A stretch of 64,000 nucleotides of DNA from Otatea glauca (Eukaryota; Streptophyta; Magnoliopsida; Poales; Poaceae). A program made the position numbers and the translations under genes. The stretch is from positions 78,360,382-78,424,381 of the forward strand of contig CM070713.1 in assembly GCA_036346275.1 (NCBI GenBank), written 5' to 3'. The notes beneath the pieces were generated by a model. It searched no databases. It was not told where the DNA came from and worked only from the letters and a program-made list of their open reading frames with translations. Position 1 is the stretch's first letter. Each line of letters opens with the position of its first letter. Positions 47,206 to 60,218 of this stretch are shown piece after piece.

Positions 47206-47850
47206 CTATCCATTCATCGTGTGCATCATGCAACATGTAATATATGTACTTTGTTTATGCTTCTCTTCTTTAGTCATCTGTCGTGCCAAGCATCTTGCTT
47301 TCACTGTATTTGCAGAAATTACCGAGCTTACTTCTGCAGTAAATTTATATCTATTGTATCTTTGTTTTATCTTGTTCCCTTTATGTCTTCGTATTCTTCC
47401 CCAACACTGTATTGTTATTTGTGTTTACTGAAACATTGTTCAAATTCAGTTCGATGCCTTGGTGCATATAAATTAATGCATTGTTTTCTCGGCATCAATC
47501 TGTAGATCATACATAGCTTAATGATGAACAAAAGTTAAGATCTTGTTAGCTGATTCACGTGCAACAATCTTCAATGGACCGATGAGGGATCCTTCCCCTC
47601 TTTCCTGACCAGAATGCCTCAATTAGCTGTGCCCTGGTGAACTTGATACAATGCACCATCTGAGTTTATTCCGTCTTAAGATCAGCAACATCATGGTCTT
47701 GTGAAGTTATGCCCTCTGAAGACTTTATTACCACTTAGATATCAAATCTAGCAGCAAGCATTAGTAGGGTCAGTGTATCCATTTCTGGAACTCTGATCCT
47801 AAATGCCCTTGATATCGGGAGCATGCCGGCATACCCTTCTCTCTGTCTTA
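47206..47850. other. Convergent intergenic region (3' UTRs)
   Basis: 645 bp between the stop codons of two convergent genes. It is A/T-rich and the open frames are short. It probably holds both 3' untranslated regions. No terminator-like or RNA-gene structure was seen. Confidence 0.6.
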
Positions 47851-50800
47851 TCAATCAGTCTCGAGTTCACGGAATGGTAATGGGACAGTCTTCACTGCTC
47901 TGAAATTGCCAACATTATTTAAGTGTTCATTCTCCAGCCTGCAATCCGATTAACCATATACCCATGTTATAGCTAAAATAATACTGAACTGAAAATAATG
48001 TTTGCAGCTTTATACTTGTATTGTCAATTACCTGTAGAAGTTCCAATGCCCTCGTCGGATTATTTCTAGTGAAGCGAGTGAGAAATCCAGTAAACGATAC
48101 TCAACCTTACCAACATGGATCTTCATTACACTCTCAGTCCAGGCTAGACGAAGCGCAAGATTGAGCATCTGCGTTGTAAAGGCATTAGTGCAACTAAAGC
48201 TGGTTTCCGTATCGATGTTATATTCAAAATAAGTATGACAAAGTATAGTACCATGGAAACATAGTAGATGGACTTATTCTTCAAGATGAGCTCATCTCTG
48301 AGCCACATGTTCTTAGATTTTGGGTTCAGAAAGCCCCAGTCCTTGGCAAAGTCCCAGTAGAGCTGGTAAATGGTGGCACCTGAGGATGAAATGATAACCA
48401 TCCACACCCAGAATGGTGTTGGTGTTGCGGCGTACTTGAACCTGACAGCAGCTGCTACCATTGCTGATACGTATTTCCCAGCATTAGCAAGTTGGTTGAT
48501 GTCATGTCCTTCCTCCAGGTACCTCCTTAAACACTTAAAAACATGGACCCAGCTTTTAGTTTGAAACTAATGCACAGTTTGCAAGTCTTACACTGTTCAT
48601 CTGTGGTTTGATTTATACCTGCATAGCTCTCCAAAAGTAAGGGAGGAAGGAAATCACATAGGCTAGGTGCTTGTGCTGTTGGCTACTAGTACAGGTCTCA
48701 TATGGGTGAGTTCTAAAGCTTCCAGCCATGAAGTAGCACGCTGTGAACTCCATGTGCCTTAATAGTGGAATCTGGAAGGTATACCAGTTAGCTTATGAGA
48801 ACCTGCATTGCAAGGCTCCTGAGTTGTAGTATGACTGTATACGGATGAGTATTACCTGGCTAGTTAGCTGGTCAGCCATGAAGAAATCAGCCATCAGAAC
48901 CTGCATTACAAAGCAGCCACATCAGATGGATGTTGGTAACGGTTTGTGATGTGAAAATTTTGAAGGTCTTTACCTTGTAGAATGGTGAGAATATGATGTT
49001 GCGCATGACACGCATGAAGCAGTATCGTGTGGAGCGGTAGAATATGTTAAATGGGCAGAATAGAGCTCCTGTTGATATCTGAAACAGTAGATACAGAGTT
49101 GAGAGCTGAAATCAGTTGCATGTCCGTTGCAACGCAACTGAGCTATCATCAGTTGTTCCATAGCTTGTGTCTCTTACAAGTATGAGTGCGCCAGGCAAAG
49201 CATTGGCATAGGATGCACCGGCGCTCTTGAGGAACAGATTGATGACCAGCGCAGCGAGGGCTGTGCACATGATCGATGCGGACATGAGGAAGGCGTCCCG
49301 GTGCGTCAGGGCGGTGCTCGAGGCGAAATCAAATATGAAGTTGTGGTTGATCCTGGTCCTCTTCCACATGAAGAGGTTGCATCCATACAGGAAGATGTGC
49401 AGGCTGATGAGCGCAAACATGCTGCAGAAAAGCCTTGAGGTAAAATTGCATCCTTGATTACCATAAAGTCCTAAATTTGGATTTTGAAATTTTTCAAGGG
49501 AATCGAAAGTAGCCTCTAATTGATTGAACTCATGCCAAGAACTGAGCATTCTGAACCTCTCTATCTTATCACATCCAAACACACAATATAAGTCCTATCA
49601 CGTTGGAGTTTGAAACCATGGTCAGAACCTTAAGAAATTACCTGAAAACGTGGTAAACTACTACCATATAGACCGAGTTTCCAGCAGAAGCGAAAATGCC
49701 AGAGACGTGGGCTAAGATTGCATATATGACGAACAGGGACACGAATGTGCCTGTGAACAACCCTGAAATCACGAAATCAAAAATGTCTTAAGTTACAAGA
49801 TCAATTTGTCTATGATAGATGATAGATCTGATCTTTGAGGCTATAGCTACGTGCCTACGAGGAAGGTGATCATGTGTGTGTTTCTGGGCTGCTGTGGCTT
49901 GAGGTACTTCATCGCCACGTTCCTGTCGTTGCCCGCGAAATGTTTCATGAAGATGGACTCGACCTCGTCTGCGAGCTGAAGTACCTGCTCAGAATTCCAT
50001 CATATAAATTCACTGCAGTTCATGTTCTTCAGTATATGTTCGTAGTTTGCACTTTGCAGTCAATACAAGTGTGCATCTGTGATCTTCATGTAGGCTGCAG
50101 ACGATACCTTGTCGGAGCTGCTAAACGGCGATCTCTTCACCTTCTCTGAGAACAAGTCCGTGGCTCCTCGGTGTTGCTCTGACACCTAAAATGCGGAGCA
50201 TTTCGTGTCAGTTGCGGATAGCAAAACACATCAGTGTATGTATCTCAAATCTGAAGACGAGTAGGATCTATGTTGTGCGTTTGCTACTATTACTTCAATG
50301 CTTCTACTGTTGTATTCCCTCTTTTGCACATTCTTTTAGTTCATTAGGACTACATTGTTGTGATCTCTTGTTTCATTAAAGAGCATTGTTACGATCTCTT
50401 AACTTTTCTTTTGGGCAAATAATACATTAGGATGGACCTATATTCCTCTAGAAGCGTTAAGTACATGATTCCACTTTATTCTGTCTGTTGTTTAGACTCT
50501 TCCCTCTTCCTATCCATCCATGTCAAAAAGGACACCTATGGCTAGTTAGTATATTATTACCTTGACGAATTTCTTCAATATTTTGGTGAAGGCCTTCACG
50601 TTGAGAGAGCTGCACCCATCCATACATGCGAAAAAAAAGAAGTCAATACATCACCACCACAAAAGTACAATCACAATTCACAAAAAAAAGTCACTAGATT
50701 AATTTTCTTAGAACCAGCTAAATTGGGTATTGGCTAAGTTAAAACAAGAAAATTGTCGCCCTCCACCCCTGTATCTGTACGCATGGCGCCTACGTACGTA

Positions 50801-52391
50801 CGTGATTCACACGGTTGCCTCCATGCAAAACGGAGTATGTGTATCACTCAAAAGCAGAGATCAGCTCTCTGCATCGTGATATATAATTCATCGATTAATT
50901 AGATGTAGGTCTATGAAGAAACAACACAAGTTTTTGTTTATGATCAGATTAAGTGGCCTAGTACGGTCGAATCCTACCTGTCTGTGTATGTACCTGGCAC
51001 CTGCACCATGCATGGCTTACGTACCTGAACTTCTTGAGCAGCTCGAGGCCGCGGTAGAGCGCCATGAAGGCGTCGCGGATGTTCTTCTCGGCGTGCTGGA
51101 TCTTCTTACGGTGTACGAACGCCGCGGCGGGGTCCGCGCCGTCCTTGCGGAGCACGTTCACCAGCTCCTCCCACACCTTGAGCGCCGCGCGCCCGGGGCT
51201 CGTCGCCGGGATGTCGATCCTCACCGTCGCCGGCAGCTGCAGCGCGCCGCCGCCCCTCCCCTGCTTGCCGCCGTCCTTCTTGGGCAGCCCCAGGAAGCTC
51301 ACGCCGTTCCGCTCCAGCGCCGCCATCACCTCGTCCGCCACGGCGGCGCCCTCCGACAGCTGCGCCTGCTGCAGCTCAAGGCTCCCATCTGCAAGGAGGA
51401 CCGAGTTGGTCACGTGCGCCGAGCGCCCATGCATGCATAAAGGATGATACGACAAGGCGGTGGGATTCATGTGCTCGGTTCATCTGTGGCGACGTGACGT
51501 GGTTGGTTGGAGTGGAGTTCGACACGGACGCGCGCGCGTGCGTGTGTGTACCTACCTGACATGGACAGCGGCGAGGCGAGCCCGGAGAGCAGGTACCGGC
51601 CGCTGGAGCCATTCACCGACGGCGAGGGAGGCGGCGGCGGCATGGACCGGCTGCGGTTGCGGCAGAAGGCCGCGTGGTCGGCGAGGATGCGCTTGACGTC
51701 GGCGAGGATCCGGAGCTGCTCGACGAGCGCTTTGCCGCGCTCCAGAAACTCCGTCTCCTGCACTGCATAGAAGGAGTTCACCTTCTCCAGCTCGTCGTCC
51801 GCCTTCTCCAAAAACTCCCTCTCCTGCAGAAAATTAACCATCTTAAATACATGTATCCACTCGTGCATGTATTTAGTATATTTAACAGAATTAGATGATT
51901 TGCACATGCATGCATGCATCAATGATCAATGACCGGGGATGTGTGACTGATCGACGCTTACGTGCTTGTCCGTGGATCGCACGAGCTCCCCTGTATCCGA
52001 GCTCTCGTCCTCCTGCCAGATGTATGTACGTTATATACATCAGAAATACGTACTACTTGGCAAGAACTCAACAAGGTACGACATATACGAATATTTGCCA
52101 AGAATACAGGAGACAAGGTAGACGTACTGAGGGAGCTTGAGATTGTTTCGGGGAGAAGCGAGCGGCGATGGCGCGGACGGGGTCGAGAACGGAGAGGCCA
52201 TAGTTGCTGTTGCCGCCGCCTTCCTTTGCAACGACGAGCGGCAAGGACGGCGGCGGCGGCGACTGGTCGTCGGAGTCCGGGCGGTTGACCTTGATCTTCT
52301 TGATGAGCTTCTTGAGGCACTTGTAGTCGACGAACTTCGCCTTCCACTCCGGGATGATGCTGGCCTCGAACTCCCGCGAGAACTTCACCAT
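47851..52391 (-). CDS. PHO1;3: PHO1-type SPX-EXS phosphate exporter (closest to rice PHO1;3)
   Basis: Fifteen coding exons reconstructed with continuous frame: 52391-52128, 52012-51962, 51823-51556, 51388-51025, 50609-50561, 50185-50108, 49984-49855, 49762-49642, 49421-49178, 49078-48974, 48900-48856, 48771-48619, 48533-48252, 48168-48032 and 47938-47851, giving 792 residues, usual for PHO1. The start MVKFSREFEASIIPEW is chosen over an in-frame Met two codons upstream. The SPX domain shows Tyr23 and the Lys27-Lys28/Lys31-Lys32 cluster expected to bind inositol pyrophosphates. The C-terminal half has hydrophobic membrane segments and the EXS domain (FLPYFWRAMQCLRRYLEEG). It should load phosphate into xylem or export it from cells via Golgi/plasma membrane. 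Resemblance is strongest, from memory, to rice PHO1;3. One intron (49763-49854 side, donor at 49854-49853) has a GC donor. The gene appears intact. Confidence 0.93.
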
Positions 52392-52557
52392 TCTCAACCC
52401 CCGCCGCTGATGGCTTGCTTATATGTATTTGCCTGCCTGCCTCGATCAGCTCTGCAACTGGAACTGGGTTGCTTCTCGTTTGTATTTACATGTGGAGGAG
52501 GAGGGGAAGGGGACAGGGACAGGCAGGAGTGATGGCAGAAGCAATTGTGCTAGCTAG

Positions 52558-52565
52558 CTTATATA
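52558..52565 (-). promoter_or_regulatory. Putative TATA box of the PHO1 gene
   Basis: The minus strand reads CTATCTATATAAGC; TATATAAG lies about 170 bp upstream of the start codon, a plausible distance for a TATA box with a leader of about 130-140 nt. Confidence 0.5.
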
Positions 52566-55500
52566 GATAGACAGAGAGAGACAAGAAAGGTGCTCCTCTG
52601 TTCGATAGTACTGGTGCAGAGAGATAGTGGTGTTACAAGAAGAAGATAATAATATTAGGTAGAACTAATTAAAGGGGAAAGAAATCTGAGGAGGAAATAG
52701 ATATGTAGTGGAGAGCTTGCAGTGCTGCACACCATGCATGTAGGTGACTCATGGCTAAATATTTCTGTGTTTAGTCAAATATTACTGGACTGGTTAATCC
52801 GATGCGATTCGATTATGTAATGTAAGCATCTGGCTAGCTGGCCGCTTTTGTAATTTGCTTGTATCATTCAAGAAGAAAGGAGAAGAGAGAAGAGGAGAAA
52901 AAAGAGAAAAGCAGCAAGCTGCTTGCTTTAGCTCGTCTTGTTAATTTTCTTTGGCCCATCTTTTGGGCGAAAAGAGAGGGCAACGGGTGAGGGAAACCTG
53001 AGCAATTGCAGGAATTAAGCAACGACCTATTTGAGTTATTCTCAAGCAGAAGCTAGTATTAGCCATGTGCTCGTTAATTAAACAACTGCAGAGGCTGGGG
53101 ATTAATGTCGTAAAATACGTAGTACTTTTTAAACTTTAGTGTGGTTCACTATGCAGTGTATATATACTTTACACATTTCGTAGCTTGATTGGATCACATA
53201 AATCGCAAGTTGAAGACGAGGGACCAGACCAAGTGTATGCATGTTTGCGAGCACAGACGCCAGTGTTGTGCTCTGAATTTGACTCATCTTCTCAAGTTTG
53301 AATTTCAGCTCTTGAATACATCTTGCCCAGTGTTAATTGACGGATCATTCTCGGTGCATTGTATTGTGAGTACTTAACTTTTATTGTGTGAACTATAAAC
53401 CCACAATTATCTGAAGCCTATGAGATAAACATTTTGATGGATTAATTAGCAGGTGCATATATAGAGTTCTTAATAGTACCCAACGCACATTTTGAGGAAG
53501 AATTGATCGTGATAGGAAGCAATGATCAGGTGGTTTGTGATCAATATAGCCTAACATTAGACCAGATCTCGATCGGCTTATGTCACAATCTACCTTATCA
53601 CCCTGTTTGAGACTAGATATATATGAAAATGAGCGTCGAGGTATAATTACGTACGTCTCATGCATATCTCATATTTCTGCGATGGTCTAAGTAGGTGATA
53701 CGATAAAAACTTGACAACCTAGGTAAAGAAGTTTGTTATCCCGTTGTCAAAAACCTTGCTTCATTATTAGTGTTTTTTTATAACAGGTCCCGTGTGTGAA
53801 ACTCAACTAGGGCGCCACATGAAAACCTACGAGCCGTGTAAAACTTTTGGAGCCATCTGTTATTCTGTTTGGATGATAGCGGTCGATGATCGAAAAGTGT
53901 AAGAAGAAGCTACAGCAGGTGACAGGTCACGGAAGCTTCTCTCTCTCTAGATCTCTCTCTCTCTCTCTCTCTCTCTCTGCGCTTCTTCTTCTTTTGAGCT
54001 CGACCCTGCTAGGGTCAGATTCCATCGTAACTAATTAAGCCAAGTGCGCACGCACACAGCGTAATTGTGCTTCTTTGCAGAATCTTCCTGGTTTCAGGAG
54101 GAAACCAAGTCATTAAGCACAAACCATAAAGCCTCAAGAGGAGGCTTGTAGAGATAGCTTAATTAAATGTAAACAAATCTCACCAAGGATGCAAGGCACT
54201 GGCTAACACCTCCTTTTCAGGGCTTAATGCTCCTTAACAAGAATGCAAAACAAAATAAAGGCCCTTTCTTTCTTTGCTGGTTGTTGTTGCGATTTCATGA
54301 GTGTCCACTTGAGAACAAATTCGACCTAAAATTCATGGGAGAGACAGAGCCCTGCCTTTTTTTCAGAATGGAAAGATCATTGCAAGGTTGCATGCTTTCT
54401 TCCCCTAAGCCATGCATGTTCCTATTGGTTGTACATGCTTACACAAATAAGCAAAGTCAATTCGAATGCTTCATCCCACTATCTTCTTGTGTTTAATTGT
54501 ATATTTGATGTGTTGGTACGGGGCGTGTTGAGGGTAACAATTGGTTAATTGGCTTTTTTTTATTCCATTTAAGCTTGCAGGATTCGCCTATTGCCATTCC
54601 ACAGTTAATTTGCTGCATTCTGAGCCTGATTTTAACCCGTGCACGCCGTGCATACATAGTGGGGAAGTTCACAAAGCACCAAGTGGCTAATTGGGCATAG
54701 CTTTCTCTTCGATGGCACTTTAATTTGTTAATTTGGTGTCATGGATAGGAATGTGACTTAGAAAACTCTAGTTAAATTTTGCTATGTAACTGACTTTGGC
54801 TTCATAGTTAATTAAAGAATGGAGCTAAGCTATTTGTACACAAACTTCTACATGATTGCTTTGTAATAGATAAGAGGATAAATTACCTTAGTAGCCATTA
54901 TAAGATTATTACTCCTTTAAGAGAATCTAGTTATGGTCTCCTCAACCTTCGCCTACCTCTCCTCAAATCTCTCATCCACCCCTATAAAATCGCTAACAAA
55001 AAACAAAAAAATTATCCCATAACAAACAAATTAACTACTAAAAAATACAATTCTAATCACAACAACCTCTCCTTCATCCCTTTATGACGTGCGGTGGAGA
55101 TGCAATGTAAACAACGGTGGTGAAGCTAAGAGCATGGTGTAATGCAAGCTCGACATCAGAGGCACAATATGGGCCAAGCTAAGACGGAGCTCGACCAGGC
55201 ACTACGGTGGAGTCGAGAGCAGTAAGCTAAACCTAATGACAACAATTTAATGTACTGCATAATATTATTTTTATCTGTAGTAAAGCACGAGCATTCGGCT
55301 AGTACTAGTGTTGGAAAAATAATATTCAATGTGAGGCTGAAAAGTGGGGATCGGCACTTGTCAGTGAGACCGTGCCGTTACTTTCAAAAGTACATCATGT
55401 TTGTAGTGTTATTGACCAATTTGTCCAACAAAGATCAAGTTGGGCTTAATTTTGTTTATGGTTTAGGGCAAGTTAATATGTATTACTACGTTGCACGTAA

Positions 55501-56005
55501 TTAATGAGAATGTAACCTTTGCGTAAGTATATGAACTTTTACGTACAAAAAGATGTTCCGCGAAAGAATGTGCAACTTTTAAGGAGTTTATCCGTTATAA
55601 ACGTGTAAGGATCTGGGAGAGTTTTATACGTTTCTGGAAGCTAGCTGCGATGAAGCTGATCGATCAGAAGCGCGCTCGATGGAATCCATGATGCAGATCA
55701 AAGCCATCTTTTGGGTGAGTTGCCATCTATCACTACAGTTTTTCTCCGAATTCATTTCGCTTTTGCTTTCTTTCTCGTCTTGCTCGATCACACCAAGAGT
55801 AATAGGGTAATTGATGGTGTACAACTACAAACTGAGACGGCTTGTCTAGAAATTTAAGAGATACGTCTTAGAATTATGTAGACTTGTCTAGTAATTTTCC
55901 ATCTTCGTTTCTTTTGTTCCCATTAACATTATGATATACATGCTTTAGGAAAAGCTCCAAGTGATAGGTACTATGTCGTGTACGAAAAGAAATTTGAGAT
56001 GGAAC
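52566..56005. other. Intergenic, upstream of PHO1
   Basis: A/T-rich. A (CT)n microsatellite lies at 53939-53980. A short antisense-looking frame at 53393-53665 and others are unconvincing. No gene, RNA gene or bounded element was found. Confidence 0.45.
53939..53980. repeat. (CT)n microsatellite
   Basis: Runs of TCTCTC interrupted once by TAGA. Confidence 0.85.
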
Positions 56006-56229
56006 TGTTAGGGTAGATGCATGGAAAAATATCGGAGACACAATTTAACGTGAAAAACTCTTGCGAGAAAAAAAAACCATGGCAAACAATCCACTACAAT
56101 GGTTTAAGAAGGATTATATGCACAAGGGTGTGGCTTAAATAGCCAAAAAGTCTGAGTTGTTGAAGATTGGACTCCTAACAAACTACGAATAAAAACAGAT
56201 TTGTTGGGATATTTGAGTTATCTCTAACA
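56006..56229 (-). repeat. 3' LTR (224 bp)
   Basis: About 85-90 percent alike to 60219-60439 by eye. Bounded by TG...CA with the polypurine tract on its inner side. Confidence 0.87.
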
Positions 56230-56819
56230 AACCTCCCCTTAATTCAAAATCCATAACGAAATTGTTTTCAGCCATGAATACCAAGTGCGTTAAAAGTCGA
56301 AAGGACTACTGAATAAGAAAGACTAGTACAGTCAATCCAAACACTTGTACTGCGAAAAACCATAAAGGGTATGAAAAATTGGAACAGTCTTATATAAGCG
56401 CTTGTCATGAAGCAAGATTGAGCAAACCACTAGAAAGTAGTGAGAAGACTGGAACAGTCAATCCAAACACACAACTATCAACAAAGCAGACAAAGAAATC
56501 TGGATCTTCAATGATTCATAACCACAGTAAAGTCTGAGTTTGTGCAACTGACCTCCTGAAACAAATGCTCAATCATCAAATGGCATAAGCCAAGATATCA
56601 CCTGTAGCGCTGGATAGATAGAGAAGAATACATAACATGGATTTTTGACATGCTCCTCCTGGAACATAAAAGTTGGCAATAAAATTGCCTACTGAAAATC
56701 TATGATATGGTTGAAAACTGCTCCTGCAAAAATGTCTAAGATGAAGAAAAACTGTCATGCCATCAATAGAGTATAAATAGCAGTAAACCTCTCATATTGA
56801 GCAAAGACAACAAAACAAC

Positions 56820-58538
56820 TGAAAGCATCTAGGCACCCATTACAGTTTTGGTTTTGATAATTAATGACAACTCTGCCGTATGATTTAACGCTTTTGTTGA
56901 GAATATCGAAAGTAGGTCAATTCCAAGATTGATGGTCATGGGAATACCAAGGAAGGTTCAAGCAAATCAAGAGATATATCAAGACCATTTGTAAGTAATT
57001 ACATAAGGCTCTCTTTTAGTCCTTTAACGATCGTGGAGTTTGGAAGAAAGATCGATTTACTAGATTTAGGGCCGTACTATTAAGAGGGATCTTGATGATT
57101 ATCTTGATGTCAATTAGGGTTTAAAGGCTCAAATGCATATTCAATTAAGTTGCTTAATCTTAGACAAGTTCCATCTTTTGAAAAACCTTAAATTATTTCA
57201 AGTCTCTGGAAATCCGGTGCTACCGCTTATGGCAGCGCGGTGCTACCGGGTGCGCGGTAGCACCGGCTCAACAGCCCGGTGTGAAAATTCCAGAGAAGGG
57301 CTTTTGGGCGATTTTATGGCCCGGTGCTACCGCCCATGGCAGCCCGGTGCTACCGGGATCACGGTAGCACCGGACTCTAGCCCGGTGTAAAAATCACAGA
57401 GGGTGAGTTTTTGGGTGATTTGGTGGCCCGGTGCTACCGCCCATAGTGGCCCGGTGTTACCGGACCATCGGTAGCACCGGACCTTAACCCGGTGTAAAAA
57501 TTCCAGAGAAGCACCTTTCTTGACTTTTGAAAGCCCGGTGCTACCGCACATAGTGGCCTGGTGCTACCGGACCTTCGGTAGCACCGGATCTCATCCGTGC
57601 TATATTTCCGAGAGGTGTGTTTCACTGAAAGAAAAAGAAATAGAGCCCGGTGCTACCGGCCCTAGTTGGGCGGTAGCACCGGACTTCCTGTAACGGTCTC
57701 TGGCAAGTGCATTAAATGCACTGTTCTAGCCGTTGAAATGGAGCCCGGTGCTACCGGTCCTATATGGGCGGTAGCACCGAAAAAAACAGATTTCTGCAGA
57801 TTTCGATCTCCAACGGCTAGAAAGTTTGGTGGAGGCTATAAATACCTCCCCACCTGCCTTCTAGAGTAACTCTTGGTCCTCATTGATGATATTTGAGCTC
57901 TAGCAAGTATTCTCCACTCTTGTGTGCATTCAATTTCTATTTGTGAGTGTGAGAAGCAAATTTGGTGTTGCATTTAGTGTTTTGAGCCTTTAGACACCGA
58001 CATTCGACCTCAAGCTAGCGTCAAGGTTCATTACTCTTGGAGGTTGCCGCCTCCTAGACGACTTGGTGGCGATTGTGCGCGGTGAGCTTCTCAACGGAGA
58101 TTGTGAGAAGCCCCGGCAAGTTGTGAAGGCCGGAGTTCGCCTACCCGGAGCGGGAAAGAACTACCTTAGTGATCGAGGAAGGCTCAAGCGAGTGGAGCCG
58201 GCTTGACGTGGATCAAGTCACCTCAACGTGGAGTAGGGAAGACCGACAAGTCTCCGAGACCACGGGTTAAAATTCCTTGTCTCCTATTTTATTGTGCTTG
58301 GCATTCTTGTTTGTTGGAAATCCATTTGATCGATACCATATTCTTCTTAGTTTTTGTGCTCATAAGTATACTTGCTTCACTTGTATTGTCATAGCTTTTG
58401 AGCCTTGCTAGAGACTTTAGTGCGTTCTTCATATTCTTATCTAATATTTGTAGTGTTGTTTGTATTTTCTAAATTGAGTTGAGAAAATTTAGAAACCTCC
58501 TATTCACCCCCCTCTAGTCGGTTATCCTTGATCCTACA
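56820..58538 (+). mobile_element. 1.7-kb solo LTR nested in the LTR element
   Basis: Starts TGAAAGCATCTAGGCACCC and ends CTTGATCCTACA, with an exact 5-bp duplication ACAAC (56815-56819 and 58539-58543). The phrases TTTTGGTTTTGATAATTAATGACAAC near the start and ACCTCCTATTCACCCCCCTCTAG near the end are familiar from long LTRs of grass retrotransposons. No second LTR or interior is present, so it is a solo LTR. A TATAAATACC sequence at about 57837 may be its promoter. Orientation is inferred from these landmarks. Confidence 0.82.
57213..57780 (+). repeat. Tandem GGTGCTACCG / CGGTAGCACC array in the solo LTR
   Basis: About five diverged units of about 110-125 bp, each with direct CCCGGTGCTACCG copies followed by an inverted CGGTAGCACCGG copy, so each unit can fold into a hairpin. 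Linkers repeat GTGTAAAAATTCCAGAG-like sequence. Short frames here are repeat-derived. Confidence 0.88.
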
Positions 58539-58789
58539 ACAACGTTGTAGTATCCACGCAAAAACAAACTCCTTCTTGCACTTTAAACCTTAATCTCAAA
58601 CTGACATTGAAGCAAAACCTTTACTAGTAAAACTCCGAATAGTATAATACTACCAACAGGGAATCATCAAATTCCAAATTAACATTGCCAAAACCTCTAT
58701 AATGGTCGCGCAAGCGATCCAAATTGCAACGTATTTGAACGGTGAATAAAACACCAAAATAACGGTGACGAAACACCAAATTCAAATTT

Positions 58790-58935
58790 ATGGTGATGAA
58801 ACATCAAATTCAGTTGTCTCCTCAACTAACGTTATTTTTTTCTTCAAGATAGACGATGAAACATCAAAGAAACCAATGATTAAATTTTGAATAAATTGCC
58901 CATGATAAATAGACGATGAAACGTCAAAGAAATTG
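58790..58935. repeat. Short GATGAAACATCAAA repeats
   Basis: Several copies of GATGAAACRTCAAA (58792, 58855 and 58914 regions) in the interior of the outer LTR element. Weak tandem structure with no known role. Confidence 0.6.
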
Positions 58936-60203
58936 CCCATGATTAAATAGCCCAAGAATACCACAAAAACAGGCATAACAACCTGGATTGCGATGAAATC
59001 CGCCAATATTAGGCATTGCGCATGAAATACTGCCAATAATAAGCCTAAAAATCTGAATTTGCGTATGAGATCCCGCCAATAATAGGCATAAAAACTAATA
59101 GCCTGAATTTACCACCTTTTTGGCATTGCAAAGAAATCCCACTGTTTGGGATTGGAACAGTCGTCGGGGTAAATAGTAATACTTTGCTCACGCCTATATG
59201 TGTGAGAACAGCTCACATTTGAAACAAAAATATACGGTTGATTCTAGAAAAAAAAGAGAGAAAAACAATCTTCCTGTGACTATTCGAGTGCACTTAGCAA
59301 TTTCTACCAGAAATAAGAAATTGAATTCAAGAAGCTGAAACTGAGACGAGAAGCCGAAGAAGCTCAGAAGCGGGAGCTGCTTTGAAACCCAAATCGGATT
59401 TAAATCCACTTATGGATCTATTGGGGGTCCGGATTAGTCTCGGGTGAGCTAGTTGTCTCGGTGGCTTCGCGCGGTGCGCTCGGGCGACAAACGGTGCAAA
59501 GGTCGTGAGGCGACGGGCCGACAGTGAGTTGGACGAGCGGTGGTGCCTAGTGCCGGAGGGATCCGGAGGAGAGCGGCCGTGGCGGGCTACCACGGGTGCG
59601 GTGGCTGGCTCAGAAGGTGCCTGGGATGCGCCGGCGAGGGCGGTGGTTGCCGGAGGCGGGTTGGCGCAGATGGTAGCCGACGCCGGAGGCCGGGCGACCG
59701 ATAGGAGCCTGTGAGGCGACGGGTAGCCCGAAGGCCGCAAGGTGGAGTCGAAGGCGACGACGCAAGAGATGGCCTGTGCGGTGGTCAGCCGAGGCAGCGG
59801 AGATAAGGCGTCGTCGAGGCGGACGATGGCAACGTAAGGCGCGGCCGGCCTAGGCTCGGTGACTGCGGAGACGGGTGGCCACGGATGCTGCATGGAGGAA
59901 GGCAGCGTCGAGGCGAGGTGCGGCCGAGGAAAAGGCCACCGAGGGAGTGGAGCTCGGTTGGCCGGGGATGGCGGTTGAAGAGACGAGGGACGACCTGGAT
60001 GTGGAGGGCTATCGAGGCGTCGGACGAAGAGGAGGACGGCGCGATGGCGGCGTCGGGTCGTCGAGAACCAAAGGGGCACGGGCTCGCAGTGAAGGCCGGC
60101 GAGCGGCCGAGATGTGGCTGGAGGTGGACGACCGTGCGATGGCCGCCCCTGGGAGTCTCCTCCTCCCAGAGGTAGCGGATCGATCTAGAACGATAGAACT
60201 CTT

Positions 60204-60216
60204 GGCTCTGATACCA
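60204..60216 (-). other. Primer-binding site (initiator tRNA-Met type)
   Basis: TGGTATCAGAGCC on the minus strand, two bases inside the 5' LTR end at 60219. It is the standard primer-binding site of many plant LTR retrotransposons. Confidence 0.85.
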
Positions 60217-60218
60217 CT

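Noticed and set aside
57213..57780. CRISPR-like regular repeat array
   Set aside because: The units are diverged, both direct and inverted, within a solo LTR of a plant retrotransposon; spacing and context do not fit CRISPR.
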